This document shows, in pieces, positions 36,473-48,700 of a stretch of DNA of 64,000 nucleotides. The DNA lies in assembly GCA_028023455.1 (NCBI GenBank), contig JAQFVV010000012.1, forward strand, positions 14,024,364 to 14,088,363, read 5' to 3'. This DNA is from Epiperipatus broadwayi (lineage: Eukaryota; Onychophora; Udeonychophora; Euonychophora; Peripatidae). Both the position numbers and the translations under genes were made by a program. Position 1 is the stretch's first letter. Every line of letters starts with the position of its first letter. The notes below the pieces were generated by a model, which saw only the letters and a list, made by a program, of their open reading frames with translations, did not search any database and had not been told where the DNA came from.

Positions 36473-37594
36473 ATGGCAGAAATAGAAGGAAACAATAATT
36501 CATCCGCAACTGGCGCAGAGACATCTGACACATCCAGTGATCACGAAATTGTGTTCAAGAAATTTCCCGATAAAAAAAAAAGTTTTGGTCGATTAGATAG
36601 GAACACCAAACAGAGGGAGCACGATCGTGATGCGAAGTTTGATGCGATCCTCGAGGAGATGAGAGAGGACAGGAAGATTATGATGGCGATGATGGAGCGT
36701 ATGTTAAGGATTGAAGAATGGCGTATGGGGACGGACGGTAAAACAGGTAGGGAAGATAAAGCTAATACCAGTGCAAGGAAGGGAGAAGAGGACCAAACCA
36801 TCCCGATGGAATTAGAAATTCAGAGCGAAGTAGCCATTGAAGAGAAGACAGGCCAGGACCTAGACGTTGAAAATGTTGAGTTGGAAAGGCAAACGGATGC
36901 GCAGGGCCAAAGTGAAAACCTAATAGCGGCAATGGGAACTAGTAACAAAGGAAAAGGAATAAAAAGAGAGCAGGCAGTGCACCCACCAATAAGGATGATT
37001 AACATCCCTCACTTCGGATCATCTATCCAGATTCAGACATTCAGAGGCGACCCCGGGGAAAATCCAGCCGTGCATCTGGACAGCATCAAAGAATTTCTGT
37101 GCTTCCACCCGATGACCGAAAGGGAGAGAATAACGGTAGCCAGCCATTATCTGAGGGAATCTGCGAAGGCGTGGTGGAAATTATTAAAACAACCACCGAG
37201 TACTATGCGAGGCTATGAAGAAGCTATTTTGAAAAGGTATTGGAGTGTGGAGAAGCAGGAGGGACTTTTACACAAGTTCTCGAATTTGAAATACGATGAG
37301 AGTAGCAGACAGAGTTTTGCAGCCTTCTTCACGCACCAAGCGATGATACTTAAATCTCTCACCGCTTTTAGCTACACGGAGCAGCACATTACCCGTATCG
37401 TCGTGCATAACCTACCACCGTGGGTGCAAAGGATAATGCTGGGAATCTGCCCTATGTCGTTCGAAAAAACTGTGGAACTGCTAAACCAGATCGACTACGG
37501 GGACTTGTATCCAACAAAAAGGGAATGGGAGCAGTGTAGTTACAATACCAGGCCGTTAAAACCTTATATAGCTCCCGACCCAGGGAGAAAGTAG
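36473..37594 (+). CDS. gag: Gag-like capsid protein of an LTR retroelement (Gag only)
   Basis: Open frame of 385 codons from 36437. I prefer the Met at codon 13 (36473, context AAAATGG), giving M-A-E-I-E-G and 373 residues. Residues (385 numbering) about 15-35 are Ser/Thr/Glu-rich. About 58-96 is a charged helix likely to form a coiled coil. About 100-185 is acidic and low complexity. About 195-345 is a Ty3/gypsy-type capsid domain with the diagnostic S-A-K-A-W-W-K-L-L and L-K-R-Y-W-S-V-E-K-Q, then R-Q-S-F-A-A-F-F. No CCHC zinc knuckle, protease or polymerase follows: the frame closes at P-D-P-G-R-K within the inverted tail, 218 bp before the LTR. Intact and GC-richer than its surroundings, so recent or selected. 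It resembles Gag-only non-autonomous elements (TR-GAG type). Antisense to AUH. Confidence 0.8.
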   Translation: MAEIEGNNNSSATGAETSDTSSDHEIVFKKFPDKKKSFGRLDRNTKQREHDRDAKFDAILEEMREDRKIMMAMMERMLRIEEWRMGTDGKTGREDKANTSARKGEEDQTIPMELEIQSEVAIEEKTGQDLDVENVELERQTDAQGQSENLIAAMGTSNKGKGIKREQAVHPPIRMINIPHFGSSIQIQTFRGDPGENPAVHLDSIKEFLCFHPMTERERITVASHYLRESAKAWWKLLKQPPSTMRGYEEAILKRYWSVEKQEGLLHKFSNLKYDESSRQSFAAFFTHQAMILKSLTAFSYTEQHITRIVVHNLPPWVQRIMLGICPMSFEKTVELLNQIDYGDLYPTKREWEQCSYNTRPLKPYIAPDPGRK

Positions 37595-37812
37595 AAACTA
37601 CAATAAATGATAACCCGGTAAACGACTACTGTGAAATGTCTATGGTGATGAGTAAAAGAACAACGGATTAATACACCCAAATTTGATAAATGTTAGGTTC
37701 GAACCCTTACCCAGACTGTTCTCCAAAGTCGATCAATTCTGTAAGAAAAGGTTAACCAGTGAATTATGTATAAACATTTTTTTTTGTTATTTTTTTTTTA
37801 AGTGAGAAGAAA
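37595..37812 (+). mobile_element. Internal 3' tail with polypurine tract
   Basis: Non-coding tail following gag, present inverted at 35757-35973. It holds GGTTCGAACC at 37694-37703 (a palindromic B-box-like decamer). It ends in AAGTGAGAAGAAA (37800-37812), immediately followed by TG of LTR C, the expected position of a plus-strand primer tract. The tract contains one T, so its core is GAGAAGAAA. Confidence 0.7.
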
Positions 37813-39739
37813 TGAAACAGACAGATCGAAGAACCGATCTTAGTTTCATGTGTTTAAGTACGGTAATTCGAACTACTATTCACCCGCAATGGGATTTTTC
37901 CATTTCAAGTCACAAAATTTGAGCTATATATATTTTATGTTTTGTAAATAAATATGTAAAGATTCCGTGCATAAATGTCACAAATCATGAAATAATATTC
38001 GTGTGTGCGTGGTTTGTGAATTTATATCAGCTTAATTTAAAAGTTTCATTGCGGGTGTATTTGCTTAAATTTTAGACTTTTAGAATTATACAAAGTCGTT
38101 TAAAAATGCTGATCAAAAGTCACATTCCTTTGATCAGTGTTTTTAATTAAAATCTGTATTGTACAAATGTATAGAGTAATTAAGTTGTATTCGAAATTAG
38201 ATAAGGAATTTATATTTGTAATTACTGTGTCAAGTTAAAATTGCGTATTAAAGTTAGAGATAGCTGAAAACGGAACAATGGAAATGGATAATTGATATTG
38301 TATGGTCAAGCTGGATTGCTGGAGGCTAGAGAAAAGTAGGTGGAGCCTAAAACAAAAACCAGACAAAAAGGTCAACCGTGGCCATCTTAGAAAAAACTAG
38401 GATTCTAACTTTTGACGTGGCTGAGAGTAGATCGTCTAAAAAACAGCAAAGCAGTGGCTAGAGAAATCTCTCCAACTTTTGTTAAGAAGTCCACCAGTAA
38501 ACCGTAATGTCGATGGGCTAAGTGCCAGGAGCTGATCTCGGTCCCGCCAATTTAAACATTCGTGCCGCTGACTGATCATGTTTTATGTGCTTCACAATTT
38601 CCAGCTTCCAATATCCAAATTGACTATGCCTTCCAAGTAAATTTCAAATGCGCGCCTACGTTCGTCAGAAATACCGTCGTGAAGCCAAGCCGGATGAAGA
38701 AAGAAGGGTAACTGTGTTACATGAACTTTTAACTTCCCCCCGAGCTTAATGTTATAAGTTAATCTGTAAATCAAATGAATCACATGTAAGTTTTTGTTTC
38801 GTTTATAATGCTACTGTTTCAAACCTGTCAGTAAATTTTCTTTCTCCTTTTCCTCTGCTCTAGTCTTTAGAAAATAGTTTATAAATATTGTATCTACTAA
38901 CAATAATTCAAATGAAGACATTTATATTTTTTTTTCTTTTATTACTTATGCTATAAACAAACGATGCCAATAGAAATATTTCCCAACTCTGTTTAAAGCT
39001 AGTTTATGATATTGATTATAGTTATTTTAAAAGGAAGTTCGTTATTAAAGTAAAGATTATTTCATATATTGAGTTGGCAGATATTAAATCACTTTATTAT
39101 GTTTTTTTAGTTTTGTCATACTATTGTAACCGATACTTCAATCTTAAATATGTAAAGGGTTCTAAGTTATTATCTTATTTGCATACATGAAATGAGAAAT
39201 AGTTTTCAGTGTATAATTTGTAAATCGCTACCGCCTATACAACCAGTTAAAACACATAAATATTGGCATGAGTTTTGTTAAGCAGTCTAAACCGATTATT
39301 AATGACTAGCAGCAATTTATTATAAAATACATATGAAAGTTTTACCGTACCTGTAAATGATATTATTCAATGTTTTCTATAATTTATAAAAAAAAATTAT
39401 CTAATCTAATTTTGTCTCTCTTGCATTATTACTCTCGAAATCTAGTTAATCACCTGCTGTCTGTATTGACAACTTAAATATATACATCAAATTATTAGCC
39501 GTACCAATATCCCGAATATAAGATATCTATGAAATAGCTGATTGTAGATAATTTAGTCTGTGTTTTTTCGATGAGCTAGTAAAGGGAAAACCCCGTACCG
39601 TTGTAATGTTGTCATCGGTTAGTCATGCCAGGGTTTTGGGTTTGAATTTAGTTTGCATTTTGGAATTTATTCCTAGACGTGGACTGGGTTTGAATTCGGA
39701 TTACTGTGTGTGACTAAGCATGGTGGTTTTACCGGTACA
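37813..39739 (+). mobile_element. LTR copy C (1927 bp, plus orientation, 3' LTR of gag element)
   Basis: Starts TGAAACAGACAG right after the purine tract and ends ACCGGTACA followed by ATATAT. Near-identical to LTR A in reverse complement (short subtype, lacking the 580-bp segment of B). It includes the terminal nested hairpin, the CTGATCAAAA-type hairpin near 38105-38145 and the 63-codon frame on the minus strand at 38783-38592. The only LTR here in the same sense as gag and in the expected 3' position. Confidence 0.8.
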
Positions 39740-39745
39740 ATATAT

Positions 39746-42700
39746 AACGCCACTGTCTGGTTATATGAGACAGGGACGCGTATTAAATAAATGTTGGCAT
39801 TACATTCCAATAAATGACAAAAAGGTTTTAAAGCAAATTTATATATTCTACCCCTTGGGCTAATAGCATTACGATAATGTGCTTAAAGAGATGGAAACAC
39901 GTGCGAGGTGCTTTGAGTAATTAGAACAGTTTAATAAAATATTTGATATTACGGGTTATATAATGTTTATTGATTTCGAGAATGGCATGGACAAAAGCTT
40001 ACTAAGCAATAAGGTGGGGATGTGATCAAGACATTTATTTGATAATAATAATTAAAGCAGATGGGAGGCCAGTATTGCTAATAATGAATTTATTAAAGTT
40101 GGAGGGTGTGACACGTTTAAGTCAAGGATGCTTTGTAAAAATAAATATAAAATAAAACAATAATGAAATATTTGGAATGACTACGGAGGGCAACTCGCCG
40201 CTAACCCATAGAAAAGTGTTGTCATGAACAGCCGAAACTTAGCGACTGGGTGACGACTGCGTTTAATTCCCAGGTGTGACATTTGTGGACACACTCTGCC
40301 TGGAAACCGCAGGAAGCGAAGAGAGAACGGACTTGGTCGTGTAAAAATCCTCGGAAAAGCAAAACAAAGCGGTCTCAACAACCAATTCATTTACAAGCAA
40401 TACTAAACTAGTGTATATAAAACATACTAAATGGGTTTTACTTGGATTAAGAGAAATGCCCAATCAAATTCCCAGAAATTCATTTAAAAGGATCTGCACA
40501 TTCTTGACGTCAATGATGAACTTTGTAATTAAAGTAGAACACAGTATTTAAAATAGGAAAATGTATGCTTGCGGGTTTGAAAAGTAAGCATAGGTTTATT
40601 TACGCAATCATGCATTTGGGGACACATTTAAATCATTGACCTCGCACATACTCTCATATTAGGTTAAAATCAATAAAATGTAGATTTTAAACTATTTGAT
40701 TATTATATATATTAAAGATTAGAATCTCCCTCGAACGAGTGATTTGTGAGATAATAAAAATGGGAATTATTATAAATTTAAAATATGCCTTAATAGCGGC
40801 ATCTTACTTTCAACAAAAGGAATAATTCACTCGGTCAAAGACGATTCTGACACATTATCATAATAAAATAAAAGAAAGCTTTATGAATAGAAAATATTAA
40901 CTCAAGGATAGAGCAAAACTGTTGATTATATTTGAACACTTTAAAGAAGTACACAATAAAGTTATGTGACATTAAAGAAAACAATTTAAAATGGCTATAA
41001 CATGTTAGTTAGGAATCACAAGAGCTCTTGGGTTAATTTAGGTTACCTCTGGAGAAGCATTTACAGGTAGATTGATGTTCGGCAGGTTTTATAACTCAGC
41101 AGCAAAATCTGGAATGTTCATATTTTTGGCAGCAGTAGCAGTTCCGGGGCTCCTTATGTGATAGCTTCCGATGGTCTAGAGCAGCAGCTGGCCATTCCTA
41201 AGGGAAATAGCCTCTGCGCCACCTCTACTCCGACATGTCAAGGTTAGCAATTTGTGTGGTAAACATGGTAAATTAATTTGGAAACAAAAACTTGGCTTCA
41301 AATATAAGTTCTCAGGCACGTAGCTAAAATCTCAGGACAATATATTTTGAAGAATATTTTACTAGAACATTTCATCAGCAAAATGACCAGAAACATTTCA
41401 TTAGAAAATGACCAGAATAATTTTGGTTGGAAATATTTCATCAGCAAATGACCAGAATAAAGAACAAAAGAAAACCCTTCCTTTTATAGTAGAATTGAAC
41501 AATAGAACTGCCCTGGAGCATTACAAAAATATATCGGACTTATCAGCTGTAATTAAATCTATCCGAATGTCTAAAGGAATTCAACAAAATTTTAATTAAT
41601 TTCTATTGTTAAATTTCCTTGTCGACATTCGAATTACAAACTAGATTTAATTAAAATTACTTTTACTAATTAAAGAAAACCTTAAGTGGACATCTGCTGT
41701 TTTCTTAGATAATAATTACAACATGAAATAATTAAACTATTGTCCCTCATTTATTTTAACAGAAATATTTGGAATGACTTTTATTAAATTAAAGAAAATG
41801 ATTTTACTTTTTCAATTGCAATATTTGAATCTATCTACTAAATGAATATGAATTTTATTTTAAATCAAAAATATATTACGACTGTAATATATTTTTGTAA
41901 ATAGATTCAAACAAAATAACTTTAATTAACAATTTATAATTTTGATATGAGTTTTAAAATGCATATCATAATGTGTGCGCAATTACAACTTATATAACCT
42001 ACTTTTTAAATAAATCTAAATTATGTGAACATATACATAATCCATAATATTTTATTTATTTGGGCATGAATTATACTTATGTATAATACAAGCATTGTAC
42101 TCGTGATTTAAAATTAGGCAGGATTTTCGGTATATAAGCGTATTGCAGACACACTACAATAGATTGGGGTTCAAACTAAGATATGAGGGTAGGAAATAGG
42201 TGAGAAAAGGTGAAACAAAGATTTGCAAAGCAGACCTTACTGTTTCAGTATAAATTATGAAAAGTAAAAAAAATATTTAAATTCATTAATATCAAGTTAT
42301 TATTGCAGATAAAATTGATACTGTCATTTTAAACAGTAAAACATTTTTTTAAATTCTCAAATATTATCAATTAAACAGTTTGTAGTAAGTTAAATTTTAT
42401 CATCCTGCCAAAGAAGAATTATTTCATTTCACTTTCAAGGGGAAAGGAAACAAAAATCGTTATAATACTAAAAAAAGAAATCTTCATGCTGTTTTTTTTT
42501 TAAATAATAGTAAATGGCATCTTTTAAAATAATGATTCAGCACAAATAAAATTATTATTATGGAATTATAAATTATTTTAGTTAATTATTTTTCTTTTGC
42601 AGAATTAATTATTATTGAACGTCTAAAAATATTCGCAATGTCAATTTATAGTTTTTATTTGAATTAAAGTTGTTTTTTTACTCTATGTAAATTAATTCCA

Positions 42701-43910
42701 AATAATATATTGATTTAGGAATATTATAAAGAAACCATTAGCATTTTTAGTAATGTTCTTACCAAAAGTAGAATTAGACATTCCTTGGCAGTTTTAATTA
42801 TAACATAAATGTTCAATTTACTTCTAAAATTAACAATTGTTCTCCAGTCAGAGCAATAACACTAATTTTCAAAGTTTTCTATCATAGTTAATTTAAAAAA
42901 TATTATTCTAATAATAAATTATATTACCATTCCATTGGCAGTTATAGAGATTTCAGTTTCCTTGGTGTTTTTGTTCAGACAATTGTGTCAAGATATAAAT
43001 TTAGTCTAACATACTGAACTAATACAAATAAGTTTTTTTAAAAAGTACACTTTTAAAATTTTAGTAGTTTAAAATTCAATTGTTACAGACAAAATTAAAT
43101 TGATTGAGAACCTTGAAAAAATGAAGAGAGACTGGTATCAGGTAACTGTCTCATATGACTATTTTACCAGAGTGCTTATTTATCTTTGAACTTAAATCTC
43201 TCCTCTGATTAGTTTGAATCCTTGACCTATCTATCACTAAGGATGGTTGTTAATCAAAAATTACTTAATTAAAAGTTAAACTTTGCAATAAATCAATTTT
43301 TGTCTGGATGCTTGAAATTAATTAAAATCACTTCCTGGTTTGAATAAAAATAATTATCAAAAATTACAGATAACCAGGGTGAAAATAAAATATTACATAA
43401 TATAAAATTTATACCATATCTAATCACATATTAATACAATTTAACACCAGTAGTTATTATTCTTTAAATCTAGACAAATCTCAGAATAGGTTTAAAATTA
43501 AAATTATTTTTAAAATAACATTAAATAAATATATTTATCCACTCATTCCACATTTATTCAACTATTAAAAATACTATTTTAATTACTGATTCTATTAAAC
43601 ACTTTTTATAGTTAAATTAGTTTTAAAAAAATATTTAACTAGAATATTCTGTTTTACATTCAAAGTTAATTAAATATTATAGCTTTAGTTTTCAACACCA
43701 GCAAATGAAAATATAGGGTTTGAACTTGGTTTGTCAACTTTAAAAATTAATATAAGCTTTTTTAAAACATTTTTACAGTTAAACTAAAACTAGATGAGGA
43801 TTTCAAACTCCAAATTACACTTTTTATCACTGACATTATTAGTTTTTAAAATTTGAAGATGTTTAACATCTGAAATATTTATTTAAATAAAACGCATTAT
43901 TGTTTTTATA
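39746..43910 (-). other. Middle part of the 30-kb AUH intron
   Basis: No exon. GC-richer unexplained patches at 40170-40390 and 41030-41260 have no recognisable domain in any frame. A short tandem motif lies at 41366-41460. Otherwise AT-rich. Confidence 0.6.
41366..41460. repeat. Short tandem repeat, three copies of a 26-bp motif
   Basis: ACATTTCATCAGCAAAATGACCAGAA recurs as ACATTTCATTAGAAAATGACCAGAA and, after 17 bp, ATTTCATCAGCAAATGACCAGAA. Non-coding. Confidence 0.7.
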
Positions 43911-44167
43911 CCCTTTGACCCCCAGTACGACTTTTATACGACTATCTAAAAATTTCGAGTTTCAGCTGAGTTTGCACGTAATTGGTAAACGTCATACATA
44001 CGGGACTTACTTCTTTCCTTGCACCATTTTGTTTTCTATGAGAATACCTAAGAATTTTTTCTGTACGACAATTTTTAGATTTTTTATGAATATTTTTAGC
44101 GAAGGGTACCTAAAATTTTTTTTTTATTTTCAGCATTTTATATATTGTAAAAAAGTTATTCCACAAT

Positions 44168-44790
44168 GATTGGATCAATTACCGAAGATTTTAGTTCTGA
44201 TTTTCCGTCAAGTTGTCTGCGATTCTGGGCCCTCTTCTCACATTACGTTTCTGGATATCGTTCAAGGGTATGTAATTACCTTTTTTTTTATTTATTTTTT
44301 TATAAATTATAAAATTTTATATGTGCTGAGACCAATAAATATGCTAAAGAGTGATAAATTATAAAATTTTATATGTGCTGAGACAAATAAATACGCTATA
44401 GAATGATAAATTATAAAATTTTATATGTGTTGAGACAAATAAATATGCTATAGAATGATAAATTATAAAATTTTATATGTGCTGAGACAAATAAATATGC
44501 TGTAGAATGATAAATTATAAAATTTTATATGTGCTGAGACAAATAAATATGCTGTAGAATAATAAATTATAAAATTTTATATGTGCCGAGACAAATAAAT
44601 ATGCTGTAGAATGGAAAAAAGTTCGGGATTGGGGTAATCTGTCACCCCGTGAGCTGATGCATTTTTTGGCATGATTATAAATATGAATAGTGTATCACAC
44701 GTGACCAAGTTTGAATTTATAGACAAATTATTGCATCAGCCCAGACTTTTTAAAGTTATGAACCGCAATAGATTTGTGTCAATTTTAGGC
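44168..44790 (+). pseudogene. piggyBac transposase fragment
   Basis: A possible start near 44166 gives M-I-G-S-I-T-E-D-F-S-S-D, an acidic N-terminus as in the family. In another frame the same stretch reads S-G-P-S-S-H-I-T-F-L-D-I-V. After the 52-bp array the frame L-S-P-R-E-L-M-H-F breaks in a T-run and continues F-G-M-I-I-N-M-N, then F-E-F-I-D-K-L-L, then F-K-V-M-N-R-N-R-F-V-S-I-L. The latter matches the family pattern of a short helical start, a variable loop, then M-S-R-x-R-F-x-x-I-L. The catalytic DDD core was not found, so it has been deleted or replaced by the 156-bp array. Confidence 0.55.
44302..44613. repeat. 52-bp tandem array, six copies
   Basis: Units start with ATAAATTATAAAATTTTATA at 44302, 44354, 44406, 44458, 44510 and 44562, each containing GTGCTGAGACAAATAAATATGCT. 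Spacing is exactly 52 bp throughout and divergence is low, so expansion is recent. The inner AAATTATAAAATTTTATA is nearly palindromic. The array splits the piggyBac transposase remnant. Confidence 0.92.
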
Positions 44791-44796
44791 AAGTAA

Positions 44797-45197
44797 TATA
44801 GGATATTGTATACAGATTTTCTGGCTTCCTCAATCCATCCACTCTGTTACAGTGCCATGTATTTGAATTCAGCCTTTCTTCATATCTATTATGCAAAATA
44901 ATAAATATATTTATATACAAGTTTATTCTACACAACTGGAATCTCATGTAATACAGGATATTTTATACACACCTTCTGGCTTCATCAATCCATCCACTCT
45001 GTGTTACAGTGCCATGTATTTGAACTCAGCCTTTCTTCATATCTTTTATGCAAAATAATAAATATATTTATATACAAGTTTATGCTACACAACTGGAATT
45101 TCATGTAATATAGGCTATTTTATACAGACTTTCTGGCTTCATCAATCCATCCACTCTGTGTTACAGTGCCATGTATTTGAACTCAGCCTTTCTTCCA
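44797..45197. repeat. About 156-bp tandem array, 2.6 copies
   Basis: Units begin at GGATATT (44801), GGATATT (44956) and GGCTATT (45113). Shared blocks are TTTCTGGCTTC, CAATCCATCCACTCTGT, ACAGTGCCATGTATTTGAA and TATACAAGTTTATNCTAC. Lies inside the piggyBac remnant; the last unit stops at CTTTCTTC near 45195. Confidence 0.9.
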
Positions 45198-45795
45198 CAC
45201 ATGTAATCATTGTTAATAATAAAAAAAAATTATCTTTATTGATTTATTTTTATTCATTTTATTTTTTATGAGTTTGATTTTTTTTTTTTTTGAATACAGT
45301 TTTTTTTTAATACACTGTTCTGTTACTTTTTTCTCCACTAAAAACTATTCATATTGTTATAGATACTTTTGCACAAATGAACACATCTGGCTCTAGAATA
45401 AAAATGGACCACAGCAAGGCCGTTGTTTTAATAATTTTCTCAGTGAAAAATTACCTCAGGTAAGACTTCCAATACATCATTCTTTTTGTAATTTTGTGAC
45501 AGATGTGATGAAGCTGTTTATGAAATTGTCATTTTATCATTTGAATTTCAAAATTTAGGATTTGTAAATCAGTGTAAAAATAAATATTCTTAAAACTATT
45601 AAAAATTTTTTTTTTAACTTTTTCTTTATGAAATGACTATTTTAATAGCTTCATTACATTCCTTCATATATGACCTTTCTTTTAATGCATGTTTTTTTAT
45701 ATTTATTACATTCAAACACAAAATATCTAAGTTATTAGAGTTAGGGTAAATTTTTCTAAAAATTAACAATGGCTGCCTGGTTTTCAAAGGGTTAA

Positions 45796-48700
45796 GCTGT
45801 GTCAAAATTATTTTGCAGCTAGATAATAAATAAATACTGTTATAACAGCTCTAATATGTAACAATTATAACATTATAAAGTATTCACAATAATTTACTTA
45901 AAGCAAAATTAAACTATATAATTTTTTTTAGATATCTTAGCACAAAAATTTAACTGAACATTTAGCTTCTGCAAAAGCTAAAGGATATAATATATATATA
46001 TAAGAAAATAATCAAAAGATTTTCAAGAACTTTTAAATATAAGTATTAATAATTTAAAGAGATTTCTCTATCTATTTTGTAGATAAGTTTCATCTATAAT
46101 GTAACTAAGTAAATATCAATTAGAAACAGTTGATGCAAATTGAAATTTAGCAATATACGTGTGAAAATGGATAATAATCAGCTTCTTAAATATTTTCACA
46201 ACGTCATAAAAAAGTTATAAATAATAATTAAAAGATTTTTATGTACACTTAGATATAAATTTTAATAATCCATTTATTTTATAAATTTCAGCCATGAAGT
46301 AATCAAGCAAAAAAACCAATTAAAAATTGACATTGCATTCCGTCTAACAAAATTATTTGTCTGATATTTTAAATCAAAAGAAAATCTGCTTTTAATTTAT
46401 TATTGTAGATTATATAAGAATCATAGAACAAATATAATATTTCATATGTAAAAACTAGAAATAAAATAGCTTCCAAAATATTTTGACAATTAAACATAAC
46501 ATTCCTATAAAAAATAAAAATAATTAAAAGATTATATATACATTTTTAGTAAAATGTGGTTGCAGTAATATAATTCAGATGTTAGTAAAATATAAATATG
46601 TGCAATACAAAAATTTAAAGAAAACTTTTGGTTTTTAATAAACATAAAGCACCTGCACTGACAAAAATCAAAATTTCATTATCTATATTACTTATATCAT
46701 TTAGCATAGTGGTAAACATGGAAAATTCAAGAGATAAAAATTCCTAGATCCAGCTGAGAATATGGAAGGGAAGAATATCTCTTTATAAAATGAATGGAGT
46801 CATTGTGTTTAACTTAGCATTTTATTATTAAAACATGATTTGACTTCAAGAGCAATTAAACATTCAATTTGTTATACTTAAACTGCTCATATACAATGAT
46901 AATTCAGTTATAACTTTTCAACTGTTACTGATCCTTTGCAGAATTAAAATCTCTTTAAATTTATTTCAATATTTCTATTTAACAACTTCCAATAATTCTG
47001 CAACATTTTATAATTCTTCCATCTATTTCACATATAGTATGTTTCCATTTTTCTCAATATTTTTTGAGGTTCAGTTTAAAAATTCAGATCATCTATTGGC
47101 ATCTATCCTAGCCTTATGTTCAGCCCAATATTCTAAATAAGATAAGTGATAACTGTATTTTCTCAGACACACATTTTTTCAATTCTCTTTATTAATTCTA
47201 ATATTAAACATTCCACATTAGTACACACTATGCAGCCCCATATAGCTGTTACGTAAAATTTCCAAGTCTCAAATTCATAAGAAAACCTAATTATCAATTT
47301 ATGTGTGTTAAATTTTCTATTGAAAGAAAGCTGAGATTACCAGAAATGACTACAACTTGGGATTCTAATGTGGATGGAATTTGAAACTTTTTTCCTTAAA
47401 TAGATGAAACTTTCCAACTAAGTTTAAATTTTTTTTCTGGATAACCAATCTTTAGACAATATAGTTTTTCTTCTAATTATTAGTTCATGCTAGATGTAGC
47501 TGACAGATTTCAGAGCCATAATTACCTCCATATGTTAATGAGAAGCAACAGATTATTTAGCACAGGAGATGTTAATGAATCACATTAATGAAACTCATTA
47601 CTGTAGTGAAATGAAAATGGAAAAAATATATTTAATGGACAATCTACTATAACAAAATGGCAAAGACAGTCTTTCACTATATTACAATCCCAAATATCCA
47701 TTATGGCAAACACCAAAGTAATACTTGATAAAAAGATATGATCAATAAACTCTCAAAACACATCAAATTACTTTTTAAAAATCCCTTTCTTTTCATTACA
47801 GATCCATCTTTGTAAACAAACAAATCAATATCAGATGGTAATGACAAACAAATCTCAGATTATTATTCTATGAAAATTCATTAATGCATCGGTCCTGCCA
47901 CTCACTAGCAATCATTTTACTAAATCAACTAATTAAGAAACATAAGGAGACAATAGATACTTAATTTAAAATTTGTCTGATGTGATTGGTCTTTTGAAAT
48001 TTAAACAACTTCTCTCATAGTTTGCAAATGACATTTTTTGAATCTAGCTAAGATTTTAGTATTAGCAAAATCATAGATGTGGCCAATATTAAAAAATGCG
48101 ATTGTAAAAGATCATGTATATTGACTTTTAATTAAAAACATTTATATATTATCTATAATAATAAAAAAAAAAAAGCAAGTCATATATAACGTGATATTAC
48201 TTTTATAAGCTTGTATTTACAAAAATGTAATACAGAGAGCATACCAATAGCTCAAACAAGCTCTTAATATATTATCTAACACCAAAAAGACCAAATTTAA
48301 ACACATTTGAAGAAAGTCAACACATTTAAGTCTTATGGAGATCAATTAATAAATCTCTCCCTCCACCCACTAGTAATAGTTTTATTACAATACTCAACTA
48401 AAAAACAAAAAATAGTACACTAACCTATTTTAATATTCCTATGATAGTGATTTGATCAACTCCTTAATAAAATAACTAATGAAAAGACTTAATTGTAACA
48501 TATTCTCACTATTACTAGAGACACAACAATACTTCAGGATAGCAAAACGTTGGAAAGATTGAATGAGAGTCTACTGAAATATTGGTATAGTCTATTTCTG
48601 TTGATAAATTTACTGTGTCTGTGAACCAAAATTTTTTCAAGACTTTAATAGCAGGATTTTTTAATTAATGATCATAGGAATTCTCGAGGATTAGTTTATA

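Larger units (their letters stand above)
30922..39739. mobile_element. Composite LTR retroelement with inverted LTRs around a Gag-only gene
   Basis: The 8.8-kb unit begins TGAAACAG and ends GGTACA (TG...CA). It is flanked by ATATAT on the left (30916-30921) and right (39740-39745), compatible with one target-site duplication although the site is low complexity. Order: LTR fragment (+), LTR A (-), primer-site-like motif (-), LTR B (-), inverted internal tail (-), leader, gag (+), internal tail with purine tract (+), LTR C (+). The arms around gag (about 34310-35994 and 37574-39250) form an inverted repeat of over 1.6 kb with high identity. It lies in the large AUH intron, with gag antisense to AUH. 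Either a rearranged cDNA inserted once or nested insertions; the single outer ATATAT pair favours the former. Confidence 0.75.
43911..45791 (+). mobile_element. Decayed piggyBac-type DNA transposon
   Basis: The right end reads CAAAGGG followed by TTAA (45792-45795). The left end reads CCCTTTGACCCCCAG at 43911, matching the reverse complement of the right end (CCCTTTGAAAACCAG) at 12 of 15 positions. The left flank is TATA, presumably a mutated TTAA. Inside, a plus-strand frame near 44637-44790 resembles the piggyBac transposase N-terminal region. Two tandem arrays (52 bp and about 156 bp) occupy much of the interior. TTAA targeting and CCCTTT-type ends are established for the superfamily. Confidence 0.7.

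Noticed and set aside
36541-37005. Minus-strand frames opposite gag
   Set aside because: Shadow frames of the real plus-strand gag.
40181-40463. Overlapping minus-strand frames in a GC-richer patch
   Set aside because: No motif and two competing frames; no evidence of coding.
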